Assembly (NCBI RefSeq): GCF_044454545.1
Contig: NZ_JBITDV010000009.1
Location: forward strand, 372,001-436,000
Source: Cryptosporangium sp044454545
GTDB taxonomy: Bacteria > Actinomycetota > Actinomycetes > Mycobacteriales > Cryptosporangiaceae
Reading direction: 5' to 3'
DNA length: 64,000 nt
How positions within the stretch are numbered: position 1 is the stretch's first letter; every line of letters starts with the position of its first letter. The notes under the pieces are model-generated. The model searched no databases, was not told where the DNA came from, and worked only from the letters and a program-made list of their open reading frames with translations. Of this stretch, positions 16,306 to 24,579 are shown piece after piece. The translations under genes and the position numbers were made by a program.

Positions 16306-17115
16306 ATGCGAGGACTGGCCGGCAAGGTCGCGGTGGTGACGGGCGCGGCCGGGGGCATCGGCGCGGCTACGGCCCGGCGGCTCGCGGACGAGGGCGCGCA
16401 CGTCGTGGCCGTGGACACCGACGCCGACCGCGTGCGGCTGGTCGCGAAGTCGCTCGCCACCGAAGGGGCCGGGGTCGAGGCCGACGTCTCCACCGAGGAC
16501 GGAGTGGCCGCGTACGTGGACGCCGCGGTCTCCCGCTTCGGGCGGATCGACCTCCATCACCTCAACGCGGGCATCGCCGGGTCCCTCGCGCTGCTGCCCG
16601 ACCTGAGCCCGGACGAGTTCGACCGGGTCATGGCCGTGAACGTGCGCGGGGTCTTCCTGGGTATCCGGGCGGCCTTCCGGCAGTTCGCCGCACAGGGCAG
16701 CGTCGGGAACATCGTGCTCACCGGTTCGATCGGCAGCCTGCGCGGCAGCGCCGACCTGCTGGCCTACCAGACGTCCAAGCACGCCGTCGTGGGCCTGCTG
16801 CGGGGCGCGGCGATGTACGGAGGCCCGCTCGGCGTCCGGGTCAACGCGGTCGCGCCCGGCATCGTGCCCACCGATCTGTTCGGTGCCAGCGGCCAGGACG
16901 ACATGAGGCGCCGGGCGTCCAGCACCCCGCTGCGCCGCGCCGGCACCGGGGACGACGTCGCCGGTGTGGTGGCGTTCCTGCTCAGCGACGATGCCGCCTA
17001 CATGACCGGTGAGCTGGTCTCGGTCGACGGCGGTGCGAACATCGTGAGCACGGTCCGCCCGTCCGGTGGTGCCGGCGCGTGGGATTTCGCGGCCCACGAC
17101 CGCTCTCTCTACTGA
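16306..17115 (+). CDS. Short-chain dehydrogenase/reductase (classical SDR), second
   Basis: A 269-residue classical SDR: TGAAGGIGAAT cofactor loop near residue 13, VDTDAD after strand 2 (NAD preference), LNAG instead of NNAG near 88, Ser in LTGSIGS near 144, YQTSKHA (Y-x-x-x-K) near 157, and RVNAVAPGIVPT. The C-terminus after GELVSVDGG is longer than usual. The gene starts at ATG 16306 just downstream of operator site 2, and its stop overlaps the convergent TPP-enzyme stop by 7 bases. Together with the first SDR it would perform alcohol/ketone conversions in the same regulon. Confidence 0.87.
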   Translation: MRGLAGKVAVVTGAAGGIGAATARRLADEGAHVVAVDTDADRVRLVAKSLATEGAGVEADVSTEDGVAAYVDAAVSRFGRIDLHHLNAGIAGSLALLPDLSPDEFDRVMAVNVRGVFLGIRAAFRQFAAQGSVGNIVLTGSIGSLRGSADLLAYQTSKHAVVGLLRGAAMYGGPLGVRVNAVAPGIVPTDLFGASGQDDMRRRASSTPLRRAGTGDDVAGVVAFLLSDDAAYMTGELVSVDGGANIVSTVRPSGGAGAWDFAAHDRSLY

Positions 17116-18806
17116 CTCACCGGTGGGGGAGCGACCACCTCCAGGTCGGTGTGGACGTCGAGGATCACCGGCCGGTCGGCGCAGAGCGCCTGGTCGAGTG
17201 CCTTCGGCAGGTCGCCCGGCCGGTCGACGCGGATTCCCAGCGCGCCCATCTCCGCGCCGATCCGGGCGAAGTCCACGTCCTCGTAGGTCCACAGCTCCCG
17301 GGAACGCTCGGTCGGCCGCCCGTCGTAGGCCCGATCGAAGCCGCGCTTGCTCTGGTTGCCGCCGTGGTTGTTGTTGACCACGGTGATCAGATTGACCCCG
17401 CGGCGCGCGGCGGTCTCGATCTCGCCGAGGTGGTAGTACAGCCCGGCGTCGCCGGTGAACGCGACGACCGGCCGGTCGGGCGCCGCGCACTTGGCGCCGA
17501 TCCCGGCCGGGAACGCCCAGCCCAGGTGGCCCGCGCTGCGCAGATAGTCCTGCTCCGCGGCGGTGACGTCGTGGAACTGGGCCATCCACATCCCGGCGTG
17601 ACCGGTGTCGACGACCAGGACGGCGTCCCGCGGGAGCCCGGCGGTGAGCTCGGCGCAGATCCGCTCGGGCCGGATCGGCACCGCGTCGCTGGTCAGCACG
17701 TCGAGGTAGCGGGTGCGCCACTCGGCCCGCAGGCGGTCGACCTCGGCCAGCCAGGCCGTCCGGTCCGGCCGGGCGCCGGCCGGCGCCGGCCCGTCGGACG
17801 CCAGTGCCAGCATGCGGGTCAGCGCGAGTTTCGCGTCGGCCACCACGGATGCCTGCAGCGGGTAGTTGCGCCCGAGGTGGGACGGTTCGATGTCGATCTG
17901 GATCGCCGGAACGCCGATCGGGGGAACGGCCCAGACGTGCGTCGTCATGCCGCCGGTCCGGGTACCGACGAAGCAGACCAGGTCGGCGCGCGCGACCACC
18001 TGGTTCGCCGACTCCCGCGAGTACGTGCCGACCACGCCCACCGACAGCGGGTGCGTGCCCGGGATCGTGTCCTTTCCGTTCGCGGACGTGGCCACCGGGA
18101 TGCCCAGCTTCTCGGCCAGCGCCACCAGTGCGGCCCCGGCCCGGGAGGCCCGTACGCCACCACCGGCGACGAGGACCGGCCGGTGCGCGGCGGCCAGCAA
18201 CCGGAGCACCTCGGTGACGCTCTCGTCGTCGGGAATCAGGCGCACGGCCGGAACGCGCGCACACGCCGGGTCGACCAGCGGCGAAGCGTCCGTCTCCTCC
18301 AGATCGAGCTGGCCCTCGTTGCCCTGGATCTGCAGGTGCACCGGCCCGGGCGCACCGGTGGTGGCCACTCGGAACGCGTGCCGCAGCATGTCGGGGAAGC
18401 GGCTCACGTCGTCGATCGTGGCGTTGTACTTGGTGACCGGCTCGAACGCGGGGAGGTCGTCGATCTCCTGGTAGACCTGCCGGAACTTGGTGGCCGGTGA
18501 CCGGCCGCCGGTGAGCGCGAGGACCGGGGAACCGGCCAGGAACGGTTCGCGCAGGCCCGCGGCGAGGTTCAGAGCCCCGACCACCTGTGCCATCGCGATG
18601 CCGGGGCGTCCCGAGACACGGGCGTAACCGTCGGCCATGTACACGGCCGACTTCTCGCCGTGGGTGATCACCCGGTCGACGTGCGGGTGGTGCGCCTCGA
18701 GTTCGGCGAGCGTGCGGCGGAGGATCGCCGGAACCCCGAAGACGTGCGTGACGCCGTAACCGTCGAGCAGGTCGGCGACGACCCGGGCGCCGGTGCGGCG
18801 GCTCAC
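17109..18806 (-). CDS. Thiamine-diphosphate-dependent enzyme (acetolactate synthase/decarboxylase superfamily)
   Basis: Start is GTG 18806, which overlaps the stop of the upstream carboxymuconolactone-decarboxylase-like gene; the frame extends to 19274 only as a shadow. The 565 residues show the three-domain ThDP layout: PYR domain with catalytic Glu in THGEKSAVYMADGYARVSG near residue 45, a central Rossmann-like domain (VLVAGGGVRASRAG), and a PP domain with GDAGLYYHLGEIETAARRG ending in NN as the metal-diphosphate motif. Members decarboxylate 2-keto acids, ligate aldehydes or cleave cyclic 1,2-diones. The exact reaction is unknown. GDA replaces the common GDG. Context with an oxygenase and an aldolase favours C-C cleavage. 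Confidence 0.87.
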   Translation of the reverse strand: MSRRTGARVVADLLDGYGVTHVFGVPAILRRTLAELEAHHPHVDRVITHGEKSAVYMADGYARVSGRPGIAMAQVVGALNLAAGLREPFLAGSPVLALTGGRSPATKFRQVYQEIDDLPAFEPVTKYNATIDDVSRFPDMLRHAFRVATTGAPGPVHLQIQGNEGQLDLEETDASPLVDPACARVPAVRLIPDDESVTEVLRLLAAAHRPVLVAGGGVRASRAGAALVALAEKLGIPVATSANGKDTIPGTHPLSVGVVGTYSRESANQVVARADLVCFVGTRTGGMTTHVWAVPPIGVPAIQIDIEPSHLGRNYPLQASVVADAKLALTRMLALASDGPAPAGARPDRTAWLAEVDRLRAEWRTRYLDVLTSDAVPIRPERICAELTAGLPRDAVLVVDTGHAGMWMAQFHDVTAAEQDYLRSAGHLGWAFPAGIGAKCAAPDRPVVAFTGDAGLYYHLGEIETAARRGVNLITVVNNNHGGNQSKRGFDRAYDGRPTERSRELWTYEDVDFARIGAEMGALGIRVDRPGDLPKALDQALCADRPVILDVHTDLEVVAPPPVSQ

Positions 18807-19234
18807 CGGGCCACCCCGTCGGCGGCCGCGGTCGGTGCGTCGGCGGCGGCTTCCCGGCGGACTTCGTCGATCGTGCGCTCGGCGACCCGGAACGATTCGA
18901 GCGCGGCCGGCGCTCCGCAGTACGGCGCGGTCTGTAACAGGACCTCTTGGATCTCGGCCTCCGTGCACCCGTTGCGCAGGGCGCCGCGGACGTGCACCGA
19001 GAACTCGTGCGGGCGGTTCAGCGCGGTCAGCATCGCGAGGTTGAGCAGGCTGCGCGTGCGCCGGTCGAGCCCGGGACGCGACCAGACGTCGCCCCAGCAG
19101 GTCGTCGTCACGTACTCCTGCACCACCCGGGAGAACTCCGTGGCCCTGGCCATCGACCGGTTCACGTGCGCATCGCCGAGAACCTCCCGCCGCACCGTCT
19201 CGCCGCGCGCCAGCCGACTCTCGTCCTCGCTCAT
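18803..19234 (-). CDS. Carboxymuconolactone decarboxylase-like (AhpD-fold) protein, copy 1
   Basis: A 143-residue AhpD-fold protein of the PcaC type: VTTTCWGDVWSRPGLDRRTRSLLNLAMLTAL with the conserved R, then HEFSVHVRGALRNGCTEAEIQEVLLQTAPYCGAPAA, which holds the family His and the proton-relay Glu. There is no CxxC pair, so it is a decarboxylase/lactone-type rather than a peroxidase-type member. It heads a two-gene operon with the TPP enzyme and has operator site 3 directly upstream. Confidence 0.85.
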   Translation of the reverse strand: MSEDESRLARGETVRREVLGDAHVNRSMARATEFSRVVQEYVTTTCWGDVWSRPGLDRRTRSLLNLAMLTALNRPHEFSVHVRGALRNGCTEAEIQEVLLQTAPYCGAPAALESFRVAERTIDEVRREAAADAPTAAADGVAR

Positions 19235-19257
19235 GGACCGCTCCCGTCTCGGATCGT

Positions 19258-19278
19258 CTACGTACGACGATCATACAA
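19258..19278 (-). promoter_or_regulatory. Candidate GntR operator, site 3 (CMD/TPP operon promoter)
   Basis: Read on the minus strand it contains GTATGAT-C-GTCGTAC, 24 to 44 bases before the minus-strand start at 19234. It is in the gap between this operon and the GntR gene end. Confidence 0.72.
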
Positions 19279-19320
19279 TCTGACGGGATCGGCGAAGAGA
19301 AGTTCCGGGCGGGCGGCGCT

Positions 19321-20031
19321 CTACGCGTCCTGCTCGGCGAGGGCGATCAGCCCCGCGCGCCCGGCCTCTTCGACGTGCTTGGCGCAGGCCGCCGCAGCCG
19401 CGTCCGCATCGCCGGCCCGGGCGGCGTCCACGATGGCGTGCAGCTCCTTGACGCTGTGCTCGAGACGGCCGGGCACCGACATCGACAGCGACCGCAGGAC
19501 GCTGACCCGGGCGTGCAGACCGCCGACGACCGCCCGCAGTGCGTCGTTGCCGCCGCCCTCGAACAGCACGTCGTAGAACGCGTCCTTCGCGGCCAGGAGC
19601 GGTGCGCCCCTGGCCGCCAGCCGGTCGATCTTCTCCAGCGCGCGGACCAGGGCCTTGTGGTGGGCCGGGCCGGCGTTCTCGACGAAGAGCCGGCCGGCGA
19701 GGGCCTCCAGCGCCGAGCGCACCTGGTAGAGCTGGCGCGCTTCTTCGGCGCTGACGCTGGTGACGACCATGCCCCGGTTGGGGATCGCGGTGACCAGCCC
19801 CTCGGCGGCCAGCTCGCGCAGCGCCTCCCGGACGCTGGTGCGGGAGACGCCGGTGAGCTCGACCAGCTCCCGCTCGATCAGCCGCTGACCGGGTGCGAGC
19901 CGCCGGTCGAGGATCGCCTGGCGGAGGTTGTCGAGGACCTGGGAGCGGATCAAGGCCGGGTTCCGCTCGATGTGGAACGCGTCGGCTCGTGTCACCGCTG
20001 CTTCCTTCCCCCGCACTGGTGTCGACGCCAT
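19321..20031 (-). CDS. GntR-family regulator, FCD subfamily; probable controller of the five-site regulon
   Basis: A 236-residue FadR-type regulator: winged helix at about residues 28-95 (LAPGQRLIERELVELTGVSRTSVREALRELAAEGLV, then a PNRGMVVT wing) and an FCD ligand domain with the VRSALEALAGR helix and a metal-site His pair (SVKELHAIVDA, KHVEEA). A downstream GTG at 19995 is an alternative start. It is transcribed divergently from the aldolase operon, and the 69-base gap holds site 4, with site 3 just beyond its stop. A palindrome flanking the regulator on both sides and recurring before four other units makes it the natural candidate to bind all five. This is inferred. Confidence 0.87.
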   Translation of the reverse strand: MASTPVRGKEAAVTRADAFHIERNPALIRSQVLDNLRQAILDRRLAPGQRLIERELVELTGVSRTSVREALRELAAEGLVTAIPNRGMVVTSVSAEEARQLYQVRSALEALAGRLFVENAGPAHHKALVRALEKIDRLAARGAPLLAAKDAFYDVLFEGGGNDALRAVVGGLHARVSVLRSLSMSVPGRLEHSVKELHAIVDAARAGDADAAAAACAKHVEEAGRAGLIALAEQDA

Positions 20032-20048
20032 CCTACCGTTGTCTCAGA

Positions 20049-20069
20049 TCGTATGACGATGCTACATTT
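20049..20069 (+). promoter_or_regulatory. Candidate GntR operator, site 4 (GntR/aldolase divergent promoter)
   Basis: Contains GTATGAC-G-ATGCTAC between the divergent GntR (start 20031) and aldolase (start 20101) genes. It could serve both autoregulation and control of the aldolase-cupin-monooxygenase operon. The right arm is the weakest of the five sites. Confidence 0.65.
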
Positions 20070-20100
20070 TTGCGACCCAAAAACCCTCGTGAGGAGCATC

Positions 20101-20880
20101 ATGTTGAGGTTGGGTTTTGCTCGTCGGCTGGCCTCCGCCGACCGATGCCTGTACGGAACCTGGGTCAAGACTCCGGCGCTCGAGCCGGTGGAGATCCTCG
20201 CCGACGCCGGGTTCGACTTCCTCGTGCTCGACCAGGAACACGCCCCGCTGACGTTCGAGTTCGCCTACGCGGCGACCGTGGCCGCGCAGGGCGCGGGCCT
20301 GTCGGTGCTGGTCCGGGTTCCCGACCGCAGCGGCAGCCACCTGCAGCGCCTGCTCGACGCCGGCGTGGACGGGATCCTGGTGCCGCGGGTGACGTCGGTG
20401 GACGAGGCGAGCGCGGCCGTCCGGCAGATGACGTTCTCGCCGGCCGGCGACCGGGGCATCGGCATCACGTCGCGGGCCGGTCGGTGGGGCGGCCTCCCGC
20501 GCGCCGAGTATCTCCGCTTCGGCGACGAGGAGGTGCTGCGCGCGGTGCAGCTCGAGGAGATCGGCGCCCTCGAGGCCGTGGAAGAGATCCTCGACGTCGC
20601 CGGGCTCAACGGGGTCTTCCTCGGGATGGGAGACCTCCAGCTCTCCTCCGGCCTGCCGGAGTCCGACCCCTCGATCCAGAAGCTCGTCGACCGATTCCTG
20701 ACCGCCGCGCGGGAGCGTGGGGTGCCGGCCGGCACCGCGGTGCAGAACGCGGCGCAGGCCCACGCGGCCGCCGACCGGGGATACCGGTTCGTCATGGTCA
20801 GCAACGACACGAGCCTGCTGCGGACCGCCGCGACGTCGTTGGCCGGCCAACTCTCCGAAGGAGCGTCTCATGGCGTATGA
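20101..20880 (+). CDS. HpaI/HpcH-family (class II) aldolase
   Basis: A 259-residue TIM-barrel aldolase starting at ATG 20101 after GAGGAG. Family motifs: YGTWVKTPALEPVEILADAGFDF near residue 18, LDQEHAPLTFE with the acid near 43, RVPD and GVDGILVPRV near 75-95, and LNGVFLGMGDLQLSSGLP near 165, where HpaI has GPxDLSxSxG. These metal-dependent enzymes cleave 4-hydroxy-2-oxo acids to pyruvate plus an aldehyde. It leads a coupled operon with the cupin and monooxygenase genes and probably supplies central metabolites at the end of the pathway. Confidence 0.88.
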   Translation: MLRLGFARRLASADRCLYGTWVKTPALEPVEILADAGFDFLVLDQEHAPLTFEFAYAATVAAQGAGLSVLVRVPDRSGSHLQRLLDAGVDGILVPRVTSVDEASAAVRQMTFSPAGDRGIGITSRAGRWGGLPRAEYLRFGDEEVLRAVQLEEIGALEAVEEILDVAGLNGVFLGMGDLQLSSGLPESDPSIQKLVDRFLTAARERGVPAGTAVQNAAQAHAAADRGYRFVMVSNDTSLLRTAATSLAGQLSEGASHGV

Positions 20881-21760
20881 CCCCACCGACCTGCGTTCCA
20901 CTCTGCCCACGAGCACGGCGGCGGCGCCGGAGCGCGTCGCAAACTCCGAGCACGTCGAGTTCCGCGACGTGCCGCCGGCCGACGGTGAGTCGACCTGGTA
21001 CGCCCGCGGGCAGAACTTCGTGATCGGGTACTCCGAAGTGGACGGCTCACTCGCGTTTTCCCGGGCGGACCAGCCCGACGAGTACGTCGTCCTGCTGACC
21101 GGCGACGCGCTTTCCGCGACCGTCCGGGCCGGCGGCGACGAGGTCTCGGTGAACGGCCGCACGATGCTCGTCGTCCCCCCGGGCGACAGCACGGTGACGA
21201 TCACCGGCCAGGGCCGGGTCATCCGCCTGCTGACCACGAAGTCGGACGACATCGCGGCGCTCGCCGTCAACGCGAGCTCCTACGACGAGCCGCACGAGAA
21301 CATCCCGCCGTTCGAGCCGTGGCCCGAGCCGGTCGGCGGCTACCGCATCCGCAGCTACGACCTGACCGTGCCACCGCTGGAGAACCCGCGGTTCCGGCTG
21401 TACCGCTGCACCACGTTCATGGTCAACTTCATCGATCCCAAGCAGGGACCGCGCGACCCCTCGAAGCTCTCGCCGCACAAGCACGACGACTTCGAGCAGT
21501 GCTCGCTCGTGCTGGCGGGCGAGTACATCCACCACATCCGCTGGCCCTGGACGACCGACAAGGCCCACTGGCGCGAGGACGAGCACCGCACCGTGTTCGC
21601 CCCGGCGGTCACTGTGATCCCGCCGCCGTCGGTGCACACCAGCGAGGCCGTCGGGGCCGGGACGAACCACCTGGTGGACATCTTCTGCCCGCCGCGCTTC
21701 GACTTCTCGGCGAAGGAAGGCTGGGTGTTCAACGCCGACGACTACCCGGCGCCCCGATGA
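20870..21760 (+). CDS. Cupin-type protein of unknown function
   Basis: Start ATG 20870 follows GAAGGAG and overlaps the aldolase end by 11 bases; 296 residues. The sequence suggests two beta-barrel halves: the first (about 45-130) lacks clear metal ligands, and the second (about 190-280) has SPHKHDDFEQCSLVLAGEYIHH and a later PPPSVHTSEAVG, which give the His/Glu metal set of a cupin. It could be an isomerase, lyase or dioxygenase; nothing visible decides. Coupling between the aldolase and monooxygenase genes implies a step in the same route. Confidence 0.7.
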   Translation: MAYDPTDLRSTLPTSTAAAPERVANSEHVEFRDVPPADGESTWYARGQNFVIGYSEVDGSLAFSRADQPDEYVVLLTGDALSATVRAGGDEVSVNGRTMLVVPPGDSTVTITGQGRVIRLLTTKSDDIAALAVNASSYDEPHENIPPFEPWPEPVGGYRIRSYDLTVPPLENPRFRLYRCTTFMVNFIDPKQGPRDPSKLSPHKHDDFEQCSLVLAGEYIHHIRWPWTTDKAHWREDEHRTVFAPAVTVIPPPSVHTSEAVGAGTNHLVDIFCPPRFDFSAKEGWVFNADDYPAPR

Positions 21761-23190
21761 GGGTCGCGATCATCGGGGCGGGCCTCGGCGGCATCGCCGC
21801 CGCGGTCAAGCTCCGCAAACGCACGTCGGCGACGTTCACGATCTTCGAGCAGTCCCCGGGGATCGGCGGCACCTGGTTCGACAACCGCTATCCCGGGTGC
21901 GAGGTCGACGTGCACTCGCACGCCTACTCGTTCTCGTTCCTGCGCTACGACTGGCCGCGCACGCACGCGACCCAGCCCGAGCTGCTCGCGTACGCCGAGC
22001 ACGTGGTGGAGCGCTTCGGGCTGAGGCCCCACCTGCGCCTGAACACCCGGGTGACCGACCTGGTCTGGGAGGAGTCGACCAGCACGTACGTCCTCTCGAC
22101 CGAGCACGGCGACACCGAGGAGTTCGACGTCGTCGTCTCCGCGCTGGGGCTGCTCAGCGTGCCGCGCTACCCCGACTGGCCCGGCCTCGACACGTTCGCC
22201 GGACCATGTTTCCACACCTCGCGGTGGGAGGAGCACGACCTCACCGGCAAATCGGTCGCGGTGGTCGGGACCGGGTCGACGGCGGTCCAGATCGTCCCGT
22301 CGATCGCGCCGGCCGCCGGGCGCGTCCACGTGTTCCAGCGCGAACCCGGATGGATCGAGCCCAAGAACGAGCGCGAGTTCAGCCCGCGGGAACGGTGGGT
22401 CTACCGACACGTGCCGCTCGCCCAGAAGCTGCACCGGGCCTGGATCTTCCACAAGGGCAACCGGCGGTTCAAGGGCTACGACACCGGGTCGCGTCGCCAG
22501 CGCACGATGCGTGACGTGTGCCGCCGGTTCATCACCACCAGCATCGAGGCTGTTCCGACCCGGGAGGCGGTGACCCCCGACTACCCCTGGGGCTGCAAGC
22601 GGCCGGTCCTCTCGTCCACGTTCTACCCCTCGCTGAACCGCGACAACGTCGAGCTGGTGCCGCACGCGGTGAGCCGGGTGACCCCGACCGGTGTGGTCGA
22701 CGCGACCGGCGTCGAGCGCGACGTCGACGTGCTGGTCTTGAGCACCGGCTTCCAGCCGACGAAGTTCCTGGCCAGCCTGGACGTGAAGGGCCGGGACGGG
22801 CGCAGCGTCCACGACGTCTGGCGCGAGCGGGCGGCGGCGTTCCTCGGCATCACCGTCCCCGGCTTCCCGAACTTCTTCATCCTCTACGGCCCGAACACCA
22901 ACGGTGGCGTGTCGGTCATCGCGCAGCTCGAACGGCAGGCCGAGGTGGTGGTGCGGGCCGTGCGGCGGCTGGAACGAGGCCGCGCCCGCACCGTCGACAC
23001 GTCTCCGGCGGCGGCCCGGCGCTTCACCGCCTGGATCGACAAGCGGATGGCGAGCACCGCCTCGGCGATGGACTCCGGATGCCACAACTACTACCACGAC
23101 CCGGCCGGCCACAACGTGACGCAGTGGCCGGGCGGGCACCTCGCCTACGCTCTCACGACCCGGCTCCTGGATCGGTGGGGACTACGCTGA
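21757..23190 (+). CDS. Flavin-containing monooxygenase, Baeyer-Villiger type
   Basis: Start ATG 21757 overlaps the cupin stop (ATGA); 477 residues. The FAD motif GAGLGGIAAA is at residue 7, followed by IGGTWFDNRYPGCEVD. The Baeyer-Villiger fingerprint F-x-G-x-x-x-H-x-x-x-W is present (FAGPCFHTSRW near 147), then the NADPH Rossmann motif VVGTGSTAVQ. A C-terminal GPNTNGG segment is typical. It would insert oxygen next to a ketone carbon to form an ester or lactone, using NADPH and O2. Its last 38 bases overlap the convergent MBL-fold hydrolase gene, a plausible lactone-opening partner. Confidence 0.87.
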   Translation: MRVAIIGAGLGGIAAAVKLRKRTSATFTIFEQSPGIGGTWFDNRYPGCEVDVHSHAYSFSFLRYDWPRTHATQPELLAYAEHVVERFGLRPHLRLNTRVTDLVWEESTSTYVLSTEHGDTEEFDVVVSALGLLSVPRYPDWPGLDTFAGPCFHTSRWEEHDLTGKSVAVVGTGSTAVQIVPSIAPAAGRVHVFQREPGWIEPKNEREFSPRERWVYRHVPLAQKLHRAWIFHKGNRRFKGYDTGSRRQRTMRDVCRRFITTSIEAVPTREAVTPDYPWGCKRPVLSSTFYPSLNRDNVELVPHAVSRVTPTGVVDATGVERDVDVLVLSTGFQPTKFLASLDVKGRDGRSVHDVWRERAAAFLGITVPGFPNFFILYGPNTNGGVSVIAQLERQAEVVVRAVRRLERGRARTVDTSPAAARRFTAWIDKRMASTASAMDSGCHNYYHDPAGHNVTQWPGGHLAYALTTRLLDRWGLR

Positions 23191-24019
23191 CGTGCCCTCC
23201 GGCCAGCGACACCTCCGCCACGTGCAGACCGTCGTCCCACGTGGCGGAGGGAAACCGGTCCCAGACCGCGGCCTCGTGGAACGGCAGCACCCGGCGGGGG
23301 TCGCCTCCGACGCTCTCCAGCAGGCCGTCGGCGAAGTCGAGCCAGGTCGTCGCGCTGCCGGTGGTCATCGCGATCGGAGCGAGAACGCCGTCGCCGCCGA
23401 GGCCCTCGAGGTTCTCGTAGCTGTAGACGTTGTCACCGGCGAACACCCACGTGCCGTCGGACGCGTTGGTGACCGCGACCAGCTGTGAGCCCGCGGTGTG
23501 CGTGTCGTGGGCGGGCCGCACCTCGACGCCGGGAGCGGGGCTCGCCACCCCGTCGACGAGGGTGGAGGGGCGCCCGGCCAGCTGCTGGGGAAGGTCTGCC
23601 TGGCACGACCGGGTCAGGAACTCGAAACGCGCCGGTCGACGTGTCGCGGCGACGTAGTGCTCGACCTCGCGCCGCTGGATCCAGACGTGTGCCGCGGGGA
23701 ACGCATCGACACACCCGGCATGATCGAAGTGGTTGTGGGTGAGCAGGACCGTGTCGACGTCGTCGGCTCCGACTCCCACCCGGGCGAGGACGTCGACCGG
23801 TGACGCCCACCGGGTGTCGCCGTACTTCGCGGTGAGCCGCTCGTAGATCGCCGGGTCCGCGAAGCCGGTGTCGACCAGGATGCAGCGGCCGTGGCCCCGG
23901 ACGAGCCCGAAGCAGTACGGCATCCGTCGGTGCCCGAGCGTGGGCTGGGCCGCGAAGAGGTTGCTCGCCGGGAAGCGGTCGACGTAGCCGTACTCGAGGA
24001 TCCAGAGCGAATGGTTCAC
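23153..24019 (-). CDS. MBL-fold metallohydrolase (lactonase-like)
   Basis: Start is GTG 24019, overlapping the stop of the upstream CMD-like gene; frame to 24775 is shadow. The 288 residues carry the metallo-beta-lactamase motif T-H-N-H-F-D-H near residue 97, a preceding LVDTGF Asp, a later HDTHTAGSQLV His and FAGDN Asp, and a terminal FHEAAVW His. Quorum-quenching-type lactonases share this pattern. In this context hydrolysis of the lactone or ester made by the convergent monooxygenase is a reasonable inference. Third gene of a coupled operon led by the DUF6282-like copy B. Confidence 0.82.
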   Translation of the reverse strand: MNHSLWILEYGYVDRFPASNLFAAQPTLGHRRMPYCFGLVRGHGRCILVDTGFADPAIYERLTAKYGDTRWASPVDVLARVGVGADDVDTVLLTHNHFDHAGCVDAFPAAHVWIQRREVEHYVAATRRPARFEFLTRSCQADLPQQLAGRPSTLVDGVASPAPGVEVRPAHDTHTAGSQLVAVTNASDGTWVFAGDNVYSYENLEGLGGDGVLAPIAMTTGSATTWLDFADGLLESVGGDPRRVLPFHEAAVWDRFPSATWDDGLHVAEVSLAGGHVSVVPTDPGAGS

Positions 24020-24579
24020 GCGGGCGGCCGGACGTCGAAGACCGCGAGCTGCATCGCGACCATGGTGTAGTAGCCGATGATCGTCACCAGTTCGAGCAGT
24101 CCGGGCTTCCCGAGCAGGCCGGCCGCGTCGCGGAATTCGTCGTCGTCCAGCGTGCCGCGGCCGAGGACGGCGACGGTCGTGCGGAAGACGCACGACTCGG
24201 CCTCGGTCGTTCCGGCCGGCTCCGTGCGCTCGGACAGCGCGGTCAGGTCGTCCTCGGTCAGCCCGGCGGCGGCCCCGGCGAGGCGGTGCGCATACAGCTC
24301 GAACGCGCTGTCGTGGTGATGGCCGACGAGCAGGATGGCGATCTCGCGGGCCCGGGCCGGCAACGTCGAGTCCCAGCGGACCGTGCTGCCGATCTGCTGC
24401 AGTGCGGCGCCGAACGTCGGGTTGATGATCCAGATCGACGGCGGCCCCTGGAGCCTGCCGTCCGGCCGTGCCAGGGAGAACGGGCTCTCCGGGGCCACCC
24501 GCCGTCCGGTGGTGTAGAGGTCGTAGAGCGCGCGCTGTTCCGGGGACATGTCTGCGGGATCGACGTCGTCGACTCTCAT
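24016..24579 (-). CDS. Carboxymuconolactone decarboxylase-like (AhpD-fold) protein, copy 2
   Basis: ATG 24579 overlaps the stop of the preceding gene (ATGA); 187 residues; the frame extends to 24684 without support. AhpD-fold marks: PSIWIINPTFGAALQQIGSTVRW, LPARAREIAILLVGHHHDSAFELYAHRLAGAAAGLTEDDL with the conserved His, and GYYTMVAMQLAVFDV at the end. It is distinct from copy 1 (longer, different termini). No CxxC motif. Function inferred only from fold: decarboxylation, or a general acid/base step on a lactone or keto acid. Confidence 0.8.
   Translation of the reverse strand: MRVDDVDPADMSPEQRALYDLYTTGRRVAPESPFSLARPDGRLQGPPSIWIINPTFGAALQQIGSTVRWDSTLPARAREIAILLVGHHHDSAFELYAHRLAGAAAGLTEDDLTALSERTEPAGTTEAESCVFRTTVAVLGRGTLDDDEFRDAAGLLGKPGLLELVTIIGYYTMVAMQLAVFDVRPPA

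Noticed and set aside
18807..19274. N-terminal extension of the TPP enzyme
   Set aside because: It lies entirely over the CMD-like gene in another frame; GTG 18806 overlapping the CMD stop is the natural start.
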